Below are positions 49,424 to 59,100 of a stretch of 64,000 nt of DNA, piece by piece (positions within the stretch are counted from its first letter, which is position 1; every line of letters starts with the position of its first letter). Made by a program: the position numbers and the translations under genes. The notes below the pieces were generated by a model that was not told the origin of the DNA, did not search any database, and saw nothing but the letters and a program-made list of their open reading frames with translations. The stretch is from Streptomyces sp. WMMC500 (GTDB lineage Bacteria > Actinomycetota > Actinomycetes > Streptomycetales > Streptomycetaceae), in NCBI RefSeq assembly GCF_027497195.1, contig NZ_CP114905.1, forward strand, positions 4,006,001 to 4,070,000. Reading direction: 5' to 3'.

Positions 49424-50167
49424 TCAGGTGTCGGCTGTCAGGAGGCGGTAGCCGGCGTCGAGGCTGTCGCGGGGGAGCAGGCCGGCGTGGCGGTGCTGCC
49501 AGCGGCCGGTCGACAGGTCGGCGGCGAGTGCGGCCAGGCCGGGGGCCAGGGCGGCCTCGCCGGTCTGGGCGAGGAGGGAGATGGCGGCGCGTACGCGGGG
49601 GTCGAGGTACGCGTGGGGGCGGCGCCAGTAGGCCGCGGCGAACCCGTCCGTGCAGTCGTGCGGGACGGGGACCGGCTCCACGCGGGCGCCGCCGAGGAGC
49701 GCGGCCAGGCGGTCGACCGGGGTGGCGCGGGTGTCGTCGAAGTCGGCGGCCTCGGGGAGGTACTCGCGTACCAGCCAGAACCGCTCGCGGAAGACCCGCT
49801 GGTCCCAGGTCAGGATGACGACGCGGCGGCGGGCGACCCGGCGCAGCTCGGCGATGCCGGCCGCCGGGTCGGTCCAGTGGTGGAGGGTCAGCACCGCGAG
49901 CGCGGCGTCCGCGGCGTCGTCGCGCAGCGGCAGGCGCTCGGCGACCCCGCGCACCGCGGGCGCGGATCCGGGTGGGCGCTGGGCGAGCATGACCGGGCTG
50001 GGCTCGACGGCGAGCACCGTGTGCGCCGGTTCGTACGAGCCGGTGCCCGCCCCGACGTTGACCACGTCCGCGGCGTCGCCGAGCGCGGCGTGGAGCCGGG
50101 CGGCGATCCGCGGGTCGGGCCGGCGGGTCGTGGCGTACGTGGTGCCGATCGTGTCGTAGACGGCCAT
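49424..50167 (-). CDS. Class I SAM-dependent methyltransferase
   Basis: A 247-residue methyltransferase. Motif I is DVVNVGAGTGSYEPAHTVLA, then VEPSPVMLAQRPPG. Motif II/III blocks are AERLPLRDDAADAALAVLTL and HHWTDPAAGIAELRRVA. The C-terminal half (AAAYWRRPHAYLDPRVRAAI) is a helical cap. It belongs with UbiE/Methyltransf_11 enzymes; the substrate is unknown. It begins 3 bases after the LAL regulator stop, so it is translated from the same mRNA. Confidence 0.85.
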   Translation of the reverse strand: MAVYDTIGTTYATTRRPDPRIAARLHAALGDAADVVNVGAGTGSYEPAHTVLAVEPSPVMLAQRPPGSAPAVRGVAERLPLRDDAADAALAVLTLHHWTDPAAGIAELRRVARRRVVILTWDQRVFRERFWLVREYLPEAADFDDTRATPVDRLAALLGGARVEPVPVPHDCTDGFAAAYWRRPHAYLDPRVRAAISLLAQTGEAALAPGLAALAADLSTGRWQHRHAGLLPRDSLDAGYRLLTADT

Positions 50168-50170
50168 GCT

Positions 50171-53100
50171 CTAGTGATCCCCCACCGGCTCCTGGAAGAA
50201 GCGCATCCGGTGGGCGATCGCCGCCGCTTCTCCGCGGCTGGCGGCGCCGAGCTTGGCCATCATGTGGGAGACGTGCACGCTCGCCGTCTTCGGCGAGATG
50301 AACAGGTCCTCCGCGATCTGCCGGTTGCTGCGTCCCGCCGCGACCAGCCGCAACACCTCGCGCTCGCGCGCGGTCAGGCCGAACCCGTCCAGCGGGTCGC
50401 GCGCCGCGGGGGCGTCGGCGCAGGTGGTGGTCAGGGCGATACGGGCGCGGCCGGCGAGGAGTTCGGTGTCCTCCCGCAGCGGCTTGGCGCCGAGGCGTAC
50501 GGCCTCCGCGTGCGCCTGCGCCAGCAGCTCCGCCGCCTGCTCGCGGGGCCCGGCCGCGGCGTCGGCCCCGGTCCCGGCCGCGGCCCCCGGACCGGACCCG
50601 ATCCCCGCCACGCCGGCGGCCAGGAGCGCCTCCGCCCACCGGCACCGGATACGCGCCAGGACGTGCGGGCACCCGCTCGGCTCGACGGCGTGGGCCGCCC
50701 GGGCCCACAGGGCGGGGTCGTCCTCCTCCCGGGCGCGGGCGAGTTCGGCGGCCAGCCACGGCAGGAGCGCCGGCCAGCCGGGAGCCAGGCCCGCCGCCGC
50801 GCCGGACAGCCGGTCGACCACGTCCCGTCGCTCCGCGGCGTCGAACCCGGGCAGGCCCGCGGTGTCCCCCGCCAGTTGGGCGCCGGAGATCAGCAACTGC
50901 GTCACGTACCAGTCCTGGCCGGCCAGCGGCAGCGACGCGAGCGAGGTCCGCAGCACCTCGAACGCCTCGGCGTACCGGCCCCGGCCGGCGGCGGTGTCCA
51001 GTTCCACCACCGCGACGGGCAGCTCGAACTGCGGCTCCCCCAGCCGGCTCACCTGCTGCCGGGCAGCGGCCAGCAGCGCGGGAACCGCGTCGTACGCGCC
51101 GCGGGCGGCGGCGGTGCGCGCGGCGACCAGGTGCAAGGACGCGTAGCCCCGGGAGGTCGAGCCGTCGCGCCACTTCTCGACCAGCGTCTCCGCCGCGTCC
51201 CACTCGCCCAGATGGAACAGCGACTCGGCGACGTTCGCGGCGGTGAACGAGGCGGCCCCGTACAGCCGCCGGCGGCTCAGCTCCTCGACCCCGGCCCGGC
51301 CGGCCTCGACGGCCTCGGCCGCCCTGCCGAGCTTGTGCAGCGCGTCGGTCAGGTTGATGTTCACCCGGCCGAGCAGCCGGGGCGCGTCGGCCCGGGTGGC
51401 CGCTTCGCGCAGCTCGTACAGCTCGGCGATGGCCGTCTCGGTGTCGCCCAGTTGTGCGCGCACGTGCGCCAGCGTGGCGCGCGCGTTCAGCTCCAGCTCG
51501 CCGGCCCCGGTGGCCCGGGCCAGCTCCACGGCGCGGGCGGCGAGCGCGACGGTGTTCTCGTCGGCGTCGTGCAGCCGTTGCCGGGAGGCGAGGTAGTGCA
51601 GGACGTCCGCGTGGGTGGGCGACGGGGGCGTGTCGCGTACGAGGTCGTAGGCGTGGTCCAGCTCCGCCCCACCGTCGCCGCGGTCCGAGAAGGCGGTCAG
51701 CCGCGAGCGCTCCATCCAGAACCAGGCCGCCCGCAGCGGGTCCGCGCGCTCGTCGACCAGCCGCTCCGCCTGCCGGACGAAGGTCAGTCCGCGCTCCGGG
51801 GCCCAGCTCAGGAGGGCCGCGCGGGCGGCCTCCGCGAGCAGGTCGATCAGGTGCAGGCCGGGCTCTCCCTGCCGTTCCTCCCGCGGCGGGTACGACTCCA
51901 GCGAGGACCGCCACACGAGGTCGCGGCGCTGCTCCTCCGGCACCCGGTCCCACAGTTCGATCGCCCGCTCCAGCAGCTCCAGGTGGGCGTCGTAGACGTG
52001 GCGCTCGCGCGTCTCCGCGAGCGCGTCGAGCAGCGCGGGCAGCGCCCGGGCCGGCTCGCGGGCGTGGTACCAGTACCCGGCCAGCCGGACCGCCCGCTCG
52101 TCGCTGCCGACGAGCGTGGCGTCCGCCGTGAGCGCCTCCGCGTAGCGGCGGCCGAGCCGGCGGCGGTCGCCCGGCAGCAGGTCGTCGAGCACGGCCTCGC
52201 GCAGGAGGGCGTGCCGGAAGCCGTAGCCGTCGGCTCCCAGGGCGCGGACCGGCATGAGGATGCGGGCGCCGACCGCTTCCCGCAGGCCGTCCAGCAGTTC
52301 GTCCTCGTCGAGGCCGGCGACGGCGGCCAGCAGCTCGTGCTCGACGACGGCGTCGAGGGCGGCCGTACGCACCACCTCGATCGCGGGCTGCGCCAGCGAC
52401 TCCACCCTGATCAGCAGCAGCTCCCGCAGCGAGTCGCTCATCCCGTGCCCCGCCGCCTCGCTGAGGCTCAGCTCCTCGACGAAGAAGGGGTTGCCCTCGG
52501 ACCGCCGGTAGACCTCGTGCGCGGCGGGCCCGGGCGCGGTGCCGCCGCGGATGCCGGCGAGCTGGGCGAGCACCTCGTCCCGGCCGAGCGGGGCGAGGTC
52601 GACGTGCCGTACGGTGCCGCGGAGCCGGTCCAGCTCGCCGAGGAAGGCCCGGAGCGGGTGCGTGCGGTGCAGCGCGTCGGAGCGGAACGTCGCCAGCGCC
52701 AGCAGCCGGGCGGGCGGCATGGCCCGTACGAGATAGCCGAGCAGCTCGCGCGTGGACCGGTCCGCCCAGTGCAGATCCTCCAGCACGACGACGACGGTGC
52801 GGTCGGTGGCGAGCCGCTCCAGCAGCCGGACCGTCGTCTCGAACAGGCGGGTACGGCCCTCGGAAGCGACGTCGCCCAGCTCGGGCAGCAGCCGGGCCAG
52901 GTCGCCCTCCATGCCCGCGGCGTGCTCCGCAAGCGCGGGGCCGAACTCGCGGTGCAGGGCGCGCAGTACGGCGACGAAGGGGGCGAACGGCAGCCCGGCC
53001 GCGCCCTGGTCCAGGCAGGCGCCCACGGCGACGACGGCGCCGCCCTGCTCCGCGTCCCGCTGGAACTCCTGCACCAGGCGGGTCTTGCCGATCCCGGCCT

Positions 53101-53218
53101 CACCGCCCACGAGGCGCACCTGCGACTCGCCCGCGCCGGCCTGCCGGAGCGCCGACCGCAGTGCGTCGAGCTGCTCTTCCCGGCCGACGAACACGGGACT
53201 GACGAACCGGGTCTTCAC
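50171..53218 (-). CDS. LAL-type LuxR-family ATP-dependent regulator
   Basis: A 1015-residue regulator of the large ATP-binding LuxR (LAL/MalT-like) class. The N-terminal AAA domain has FVGREEQLDALRSALRQAG, a Walker A loop VGGEAGIGKTRLV and a Walker-B-type segment RTVVVVLEDLHWADRST. A long helical TPR-like middle follows. The C-terminal LuxR helix-turn-helix reads LTAREREVLRLVAAGRSNRQ and IAEDLFISPKTASVHVSHM. LAL proteins act as activators that bind an inducer and ATP. It is divergent from the DHA2 exporter at 53360 and coupled to a methyltransferase, so a methylate-and-export module is plausible. The inducer is unknown. Confidence 0.93.
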   Translation of the reverse strand: MKTRFVSPVFVGREEQLDALRSALRQAGAGESQVRLVGGEAGIGKTRLVQEFQRDAEQGGAVVAVGACLDQGAAGLPFAPFVAVLRALHREFGPALAEHAAGMEGDLARLLPELGDVASEGRTRLFETTVRLLERLATDRTVVVVLEDLHWADRSTRELLGYLVRAMPPARLLALATFRSDALHRTHPLRAFLGELDRLRGTVRHVDLAPLGRDEVLAQLAGIRGGTAPGPAAHEVYRRSEGNPFFVEELSLSEAAGHGMSDSLRELLLIRVESLAQPAIEVVRTAALDAVVEHELLAAVAGLDEDELLDGLREAVGARILMPVRALGADGYGFRHALLREAVLDDLLPGDRRRLGRRYAEALTADATLVGSDERAVRLAGYWYHAREPARALPALLDALAETRERHVYDAHLELLERAIELWDRVPEEQRRDLVWRSSLESYPPREERQGEPGLHLIDLLAEAARAALLSWAPERGLTFVRQAERLVDERADPLRAAWFWMERSRLTAFSDRGDGGAELDHAYDLVRDTPPSPTHADVLHYLASRQRLHDADENTVALAARAVELARATGAGELELNARATLAHVRAQLGDTETAIAELYELREAATRADAPRLLGRVNINLTDALHKLGRAAEAVEAGRAGVEELSRRRLYGAASFTAANVAESLFHLGEWDAAETLVEKWRDGSTSRGYASLHLVAARTAAARGAYDAVPALLAAARQQVSRLGEPQFELPVAVVELDTAAGRGRYAEAFEVLRTSLASLPLAGQDWYVTQLLISGAQLAGDTAGLPGFDAAERRDVVDRLSGAAAGLAPGWPALLPWLAAELARAREEDDPALWARAAHAVEPSGCPHVLARIRCRWAEALLAAGVAGIGSGPGAAAGTGADAAAGPREQAAELLAQAHAEAVRLGAKPLREDTELLAGRARIALTTTCADAPAARDPLDGFGLTAREREVLRLVAAGRSNRQIAEDLFISPKTASVHVSHMMAKLGAASRGEAAAIAHRMRFFQEPVGDH

Positions 53219-53359
53219 CCGACCGAGGATGGCACACGCGCCGCCCGGCGGCCCGGACGCGCTCTTCTAAGGCGGTAACCGGGGAACTCTCCCGATGTCT
53301 GGCCGCCCCGCCCCCGACAGGCTGTCACCGACAACCGCCGCTGCCTTGGGGAGCAGACC

Positions 53360-54880
53360 ATGACCGCACCGACAGACGCCGATCCGCGGCGCTGGGTTGC
53401 GTTGGCCTTCATCGGGCTGGCGCAGTTGATGATCGTCCTGGACGTCACGATCGTGAACATCGCGCTGCCGTCCGCGCAGGCGGATCTGGACATCTCCGAC
53501 GGGGACCGGCAGTGGGTGATCACCGCGTACACCCTGGCCTTCGGCGGCCTGCTGCTCCTGGGCGGCCGGATCGCCGACTACACCGGCCGCCGCCGCGCGT
53601 TCCTGACCGGGCTGCTCGGCTTCGCCGCCGCCTCCGCGGTGGGCGGCGCGGCACCGAACTTCGCCGCCCTCCTCAGCGCCCGCGCCGCACAGGGAGCCTT
53701 CGCCGCCCTCCTCGCCCCGGCGGCGCTGTCGCTGCTCACCACGAGCTTCACCGAGCGGCGCGAACGCGCCCGCGCGTTCGGGATCTTCGGCGCGATCGCC
53801 GCCGGCGGCGGCGCGATCGGCCTGGTCACGGGCGGAGCGCTGACCGAGTACCTGGACTGGCGCTGGTGCCTGTACGTGAACGTGCCCATCGCGGTGGTGG
53901 CCGCGGCCGGCTGGTGGGCCCTGCCCGCCGACACCCGCACGGCCCCCCGCCCGAAGATCGACGTCCCCGGCGCGCTGCTCGCGGTGACCGGCCTGGTCGC
54001 CCTCGTCTACGGCTGCAGCGAGGCGGAGTCCGAGGGCTGGGACTCGGCGCTCGTCCTCGGCCTGCTCTTCCTCGGCACCGCCCTGCTGACGGGCTTCGTG
54101 CTGCACGAGCGCATCGCCGCCGAGCCGCTGCTGCCCCTGCGGATCCTGATCAGCCGCACCCGCGGCTCCGCCTTCCTGAGCATCGCCCTGGCCACCGTGG
54201 GCATGTTCGCTATGTTCCTGTTCCTGACGTACTACATGCAGGTCGTCATGGGCTACTCCGCCCTGAAGACCGGCGTGGGCTTCCTGCCGCTGACCGCCGG
54301 CGTCCTGGCCGGTGCCGGCGGCCTGGCCACCCGCCTGCTGCCCAGGGTGCCCCCGCGCGCACTCATCGCCCCCGGACTGCTGTTCGCCGCGGCCGGCACC
54401 GGCTGGCTGGCCACGCTGGAGATCGACACCTCCTACGCGGCCGGGATCCTGCCCGCCGAACTGGTCATGGGCCTCGGGATGGGCATGGTCATGGCCCCCG
54501 CCATCAACTACGCCACCCACGGCGTGGGCGAGGACGAAGCCGGCATCGCCTCGGCCACCGTCAACACCTCCCAGCAGATCGGCGGCTCGATCGGCACCGC
54601 CCTGCTCAACACCGTCGCCACCAGCACCACCACCGACCACCTCACCGACCGCCTGCCCGGCCCCGGCGCACTCGAAGAACGACGCGCCGCCGGCGGGCCC
54701 CTCCCCGACGTCGTCAAGGCCGGCCTCGTCGAAGGCTTCGCCTCCGCGTACGCCGTGGCCTCCGCCCTCATGCTCGCCGCCGCCCTGGTGGTCGCCGCGC
54801 TCATGAACACCCCCCGCCCCGACCGCACCAAGCCCCCCGCGACCGAACTCACCCGGTCCGACTTCGTCCACCTCGTCTGA
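53360..54880 (+). CDS. DHA2-type MFS drug/metabolite exporter
   Basis: A 506-residue 14-helix inner-membrane exporter. The family signatures are IVLDVTIVNIALPSAQADLD, RQWVITAYTLAFGGLLLLGG and IADYTGRRRAFLTGLLGFAA, with the motif-C-like helix GAIAAGGGAIGLVTGGALTE. It is clearly related to the exporter at 997 (for example NIALPSAQ and TAYxLAFGGLLL), but with a normal short C-terminus. Start is ATG 53360 with GGGGAGC upstream. It shares a 141-base divergent promoter region with the LAL regulator. The substrate is unknown. Confidence 0.92.
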   Translation: MTAPTDADPRRWVALAFIGLAQLMIVLDVTIVNIALPSAQADLDISDGDRQWVITAYTLAFGGLLLLGGRIADYTGRRRAFLTGLLGFAAASAVGGAAPNFAALLSARAAQGAFAALLAPAALSLLTTSFTERRERARAFGIFGAIAAGGGAIGLVTGGALTEYLDWRWCLYVNVPIAVVAAAGWWALPADTRTAPRPKIDVPGALLAVTGLVALVYGCSEAESEGWDSALVLGLLFLGTALLTGFVLHERIAAEPLLPLRILISRTRGSAFLSIALATVGMFAMFLFLTYYMQVVMGYSALKTGVGFLPLTAGVLAGAGGLATRLLPRVPPRALIAPGLLFAAAGTGWLATLEIDTSYAAGILPAELVMGLGMGMVMAPAINYATHGVGEDEAGIASATVNTSQQIGGSIGTALLNTVATSTTTDHLTDRLPGPGALEERRAAGGPLPDVVKAGLVEGFASAYAVASALMLAAALVVAALMNTPRPDRTKPPATELTRSDFVHLV

Positions 54881-54903
54881 CGGCCCCCGGGGGCGCCGGC
54901 GCG

Positions 54904-56007
54904 CTACGGCGCCGGTGCCCCCTCCCCCGGTACCGGCTCCCGGCCGCCCGGGTGGCGGTGGCGCCAGGTCCAGAAGACCGCCGTGCCGGCGATCGCCCAC
55001 CCCGCCAGCACCAGGTACGGGAACGGGTGCTGGTGGCCCGCGAAGTACACCGCCGTGTGCTGGGCGTTGACCGACGCGCCCGGCGGCAGCCAGCGGCCGA
55101 TCTCGCCCAGCGGCGACGGCAGCAGCGGCCACGAGACCGCCCCGCCGGACGACGGGTTGCCGACCACCACCATCACCAGCCACGTCGGCAGGACCGCCCA
55201 CCTCCCCAGCAGGGTGTTGAACATGGTGAAGACCATGCCCGACGTGAACATCGTCAGCGCCAGCGTCAGCCACGACTGCGGGAAGGGCAGCCGCACCACT
55301 TCCAGTTGCCAGTCCACCACCGCGTAGATCGCGAAGCCCCCGAGCAGCGCGTACGCGACCGTGAACCCGACCCGCTCCGCCGGGTTCAGCGAGGGCGCGT
55401 GCACGCTCAACTGGAGGGCGCCCATGAAGCCGATGATCACCGCCGCGAGCGTGATGTAGAAGAGCGCGAGCCCCTGCGGGTCCCCGGACTGCATCGGCTT
55501 GATGTCCCGTACGGTCAGCGCCACCCCCGCCCGCTTCGCCACCCTCGGCGCCTCGTCGGTCAGCAGCCGCGCCACCGACGCGCCGGCTGCGCCCGAGAGG
55601 TCCATCCGGACCCGGTCCTGCCCGACCCGCAGGATGGCGAAGACCCGCTGCTCCTCGACCGCGTTCCTGGCCTGCGCGTACGTGGCGTACGGGCGCAGCT
55701 CCACGGACGCGCCCGTGGCGTCCTCCAGGCCCCGCACGAACGCCCGCGCCCCCGGTTCCGCGGCCACGTCGCCGACCACCGCGACCGGCAGGTCGCGCGG
55801 TGTCGGGTTCGCCATCGCGGCGGTGTACGAACCGGCGAAGAGCCCCGCGACGGCGGCCAGGAGCAGCACCAGCACCACCGGCGTCAGGAAAGGCCCGGCG
55901 CGGAAGGCGCGGATCTGCTCGGGTACGGGCCGCGGGGGCGGCCGGCGGCGCGTACCGCGGGAACGGCCCCCGGTGTCGTCCTCGCGCCGCCCGTCGTCCT
56001 CCGTCAC
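54904..56007 (-). CDS. DUF3533 / YhgE-like ABC-2-type membrane protein
   Basis: A 367-residue membrane protein. One N-terminal helix (FLTPVVLVLLLAAVAGLFAG) is followed by a 150-residue extracellular domain (DLPVAVVGDVAAEPGARAFV, EDATGASVELRPYATYAQA), then five helices ending in ISHV-free but typical blocks such as LFYITLAAVIIGFMGALQLS, FTSGMVFTMFNTLLGRWAVL and NPSSGGAVSWPLLPSPLGEI. This order matches the DUF3533 family, related to YhgE/Pip and ABC-2 permeases. The transported substrate is unknown and no ATPase is adjacent. It converges on the DHA2 exporter with 23 bases between stops. Confidence 0.8.
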   Translation of the reverse strand: MTEDDGRREDDTGGRSRGTRRRPPPRPVPEQIRAFRAGPFLTPVVLVLLLAAVAGLFAGSYTAAMANPTPRDLPVAVVGDVAAEPGARAFVRGLEDATGASVELRPYATYAQARNAVEEQRVFAILRVGQDRVRMDLSGAAGASVARLLTDEAPRVAKRAGVALTVRDIKPMQSGDPQGLALFYITLAAVIIGFMGALQLSVHAPSLNPAERVGFTVAYALLGGFAIYAVVDWQLEVVRLPFPQSWLTLALTMFTSGMVFTMFNTLLGRWAVLPTWLVMVVVGNPSSGGAVSWPLLPSPLGEIGRWLPPGASVNAQHTAVYFAGHQHPFPYLVLAGWAIAGTAVFWTWRHRHPGGREPVPGEGAPAP

Positions 56008-56107
56008 GAATGACCAGCTTAGTGTGATATACGCCTTTTACCCGTCTCAGACCCTCCGCCGAAATGGTTCGCCGCCGCCCCCGCCCGGGTGAGATCCTTG
56101 AGTCCGT

Positions 56108-59100
56108 ATGTCCACTTCCGCCATCCCCAGCTTCGCCGACCTCGGCGCCCGCCTGTCCGCCCTCACGCTCCGCGACGAGCAGCGGCTCGGCCGCCGCCTC
56201 GACGGCGCCCGCCGCCTCCGCAAGCCGGAGGCGCGGGCCGGCGTGCTCGCCGAGATCGCCGCCGCGGTCGACGCCGCGGAGCTGACCGCCGAGCGCCGCC
56301 GCGCCGCGGTGCCGCCCGTGTCGTATCCGCACGAGCTGCCCGTCAGCCAGAAGAAGGACGACATCCTCGCGGCCATCCGCGACCACCAGGTCGTGATCGT
56401 CGCGGGCGAGACCGGGTCCGGGAAGACGACCCAGATCCCCAAGATCTGCCTGGAGCTGGGCCGCGGCGTGCGGGGCCTCATCGGCCACACGCAGCCGCGC
56501 CGCATCGCCGCCCGTACGGTGGCCGAGCGCGTCGCCGAGGAGCTGCGCACCCCGCTCGGCGAGGCCGTCGGGTGGAAGGTGCGGTTCACCGACCAGGTCG
56601 GCGGCGACACGCTCGTCAAGCTGATGACCGACGGCATCCTGCTCGCCGAGATCCAGACGGACCGCGAGCTGCGGCAGTACGACACGATCATCATCGACGA
56701 GGCGCACGAGCGCAGCCTGAACATCGACTTCCTGCTCGGCTACCTCGCCCGCCTCCTCCCCCGCCGCCCCGACCTCAAGGTCGTCATCACCTCCGCGACG
56801 ATCGACCCGGAGCGCTTCTCCCGGCACTTCGGCGATGCTCCGATCGTCGAGGTCAGCGGCCGTACGTACCCGGTCGAGGTGCGCTACCGCCCGCTCCTCG
56901 AAGAGGGTGCGGAAGACGCGGACCGGGACCAGATCACCGCCATCTGCGACGCCGTCGACGAGCTGCAGGCCGAGGGCGACGGCTCCGGCGACATCCTCGT
57001 CTTCCTCTCCGGCGAGCGCGAGATCCGCGACACCGCGGACGCGCTCGCAAAGCAGAAGCTCCGCGACACCGAGGTCCTGCCCCTCTACGCGCGCCTCTCG
57101 CACGCCGAGCAGCACCGCGTCTTCCAGAGACACGGCGGCCGCCGCGTCGTGCTGGCCACGAACGTCGCGGAGACCTCCCTGACCGTCCCCGGCATCCGGT
57201 ACGTCATCGACACCGGCTTCGCCCGCATCTCCCGCTACAGCCACCGCACCAAGGTCCAGCGCCTGCCCATCGAGCCCATCTCGCAGGCCAGCGCCAACCA
57301 GCGCAAGGGCCGCTGCGGCCGGCTCGCCGACGGCATCTGCGTCCGGCTGTACGCGGAGGAGGACTTCCTCGCCCGCCCCGAGTTCACCGACGCCGAGATC
57401 CTGCGGACGAACCTGGCGTCCGTCATCCTCCAGATGACCGCCGCCGGCCTCGGCGAGATCGAGAAGTTCCCCTTCATCGACCCGCCGGACAGCCGCAACA
57501 TCAAGGCCGGCGTCCAGCTACTCGAAGAGCTGCACGCGCTCGACACGGACCAGAAGGATCCGAAGAAGCGGCTGACCCAGACCGGCCGCAGGCTCGCCCA
57601 GTTGCCCGTCGACCCGCGGCTGGCGCGCATGGTGCTGGAGGCCGAGCGCAACGGATGCGTGCGCGAGGTCATGGTCATCGCCTCCGCGCTGTCCATCCAG
57701 GACCCGCGCGAGCGCCCCGCCGACAAGCAGCAGCAGGCCGACCAGCACCACGCCCGCTTCCGCGACGAGTCCAGCGACTTCGTCACGTTCCTCAACCTGT
57801 GGACGTACGTGCGCGAGCAGCAGAAGGCGCTGTCCTCGTCCGCGTTCCGCCGCATGTGCAAGCGCGAGTTCCTCAACTACCTGCGCATACGCGAGTGGCA
57901 GGACATCTACTCCCAACTGCGCACCATCGCCCGCGGCATGGACATCCACCCGGCGGACCAGGACGCGGCGCCCGAGCTTGTCCACCGGTCGCTGCTGGCG
58001 GGGCTCCTGAGCCACATCGGGCTGAAGGACACGGACGCGAAGAACGAGTATCTGGGCGCGCGCAGCGCCAAGTTCGCCGTGTTTCCGGGCTCCGCGCTCT
58101 TCAAGAAGCCGCCGCGCTGGATCATGTCGGCCGAGCTGGTCGAGACCTCCCGGCTGTGGGCGCGGGTCAACGCGAAGGTCGAGCCCGAGTGGGTCGAGCC
58201 GCTGGCGCAGCACCTGGTCAAGCGCACGTACAGCGAGCCGCACTGGGAGAAGGACCAGGCCGCGGTCATGGCGTACGAGCGCGTCACGCTGTACGGCGTG
58301 CCGCTGGTGGCCCGGCGCAAGGTCAACTACGGCCGCATCGACGCCGAGACGTGCCGCGACCTGTTCATCCGGCACGCGCTGGTCGAGGGCGACTGGCGTA
58401 CGCACCACAAGTTCTTCGCCGCCAACCGCCGCCTCCTCACCGAGGTCGAGGAGCTGGAGCACCGGGCGCGCCGCCGCGACATCCTGGTGGACGACGAGAC
58501 CCTCTTCGACTTCTACGACCAGCGCGTCCCCGCGGACGTCGTGTCCGGGGCGCACTTCGACTCCTGGTGGAAGAAGAAGCAGCGCGAAGAGCCGGAGCTG
58601 CTCAACTTCGAGAAGTCGATGCTCATCAACGAGCGGGCGGAGGGCGTCACCAAGGACGACTACCCGGACTCGTGGCGGCAGGGGAAGCTGAAGCTGCGCG
58701 TGACGTACCAGTTCGAGCCGGGGACGGACGCGGACGGCGTCACCGTGCACGTACCGCTGCAGATCCTCAACCAGGTGGTCCCGGACGGCTTCGACTGGCA
58801 GATCCCGGGGCTGCGCGAGGACGTGGTCACCGAGCTGATCCGCTCGCTGCCGAAGCCGATCCGGCGCAACTACGTGCCGGCGCCGAACTACGCCAAGGCG
58901 TTCCTGGAGCGTGCCGTGCCGGTGCAGGAGCCGCTGACGACGGCGCTGGCGCGGGAGCTGCAGCGGATGGTGGGGGTGCCGGTCGCGGCGGAGGACTTCG
59001 ACTGGGCGAAGGTGCCGGAGCATCTGAAGGTCACGTTCCGGGTGACCGACGAGCGGCGGCGGCAGCTCGCGGAGTCGAAGGACCTGGAGGAGCTGCGGCT

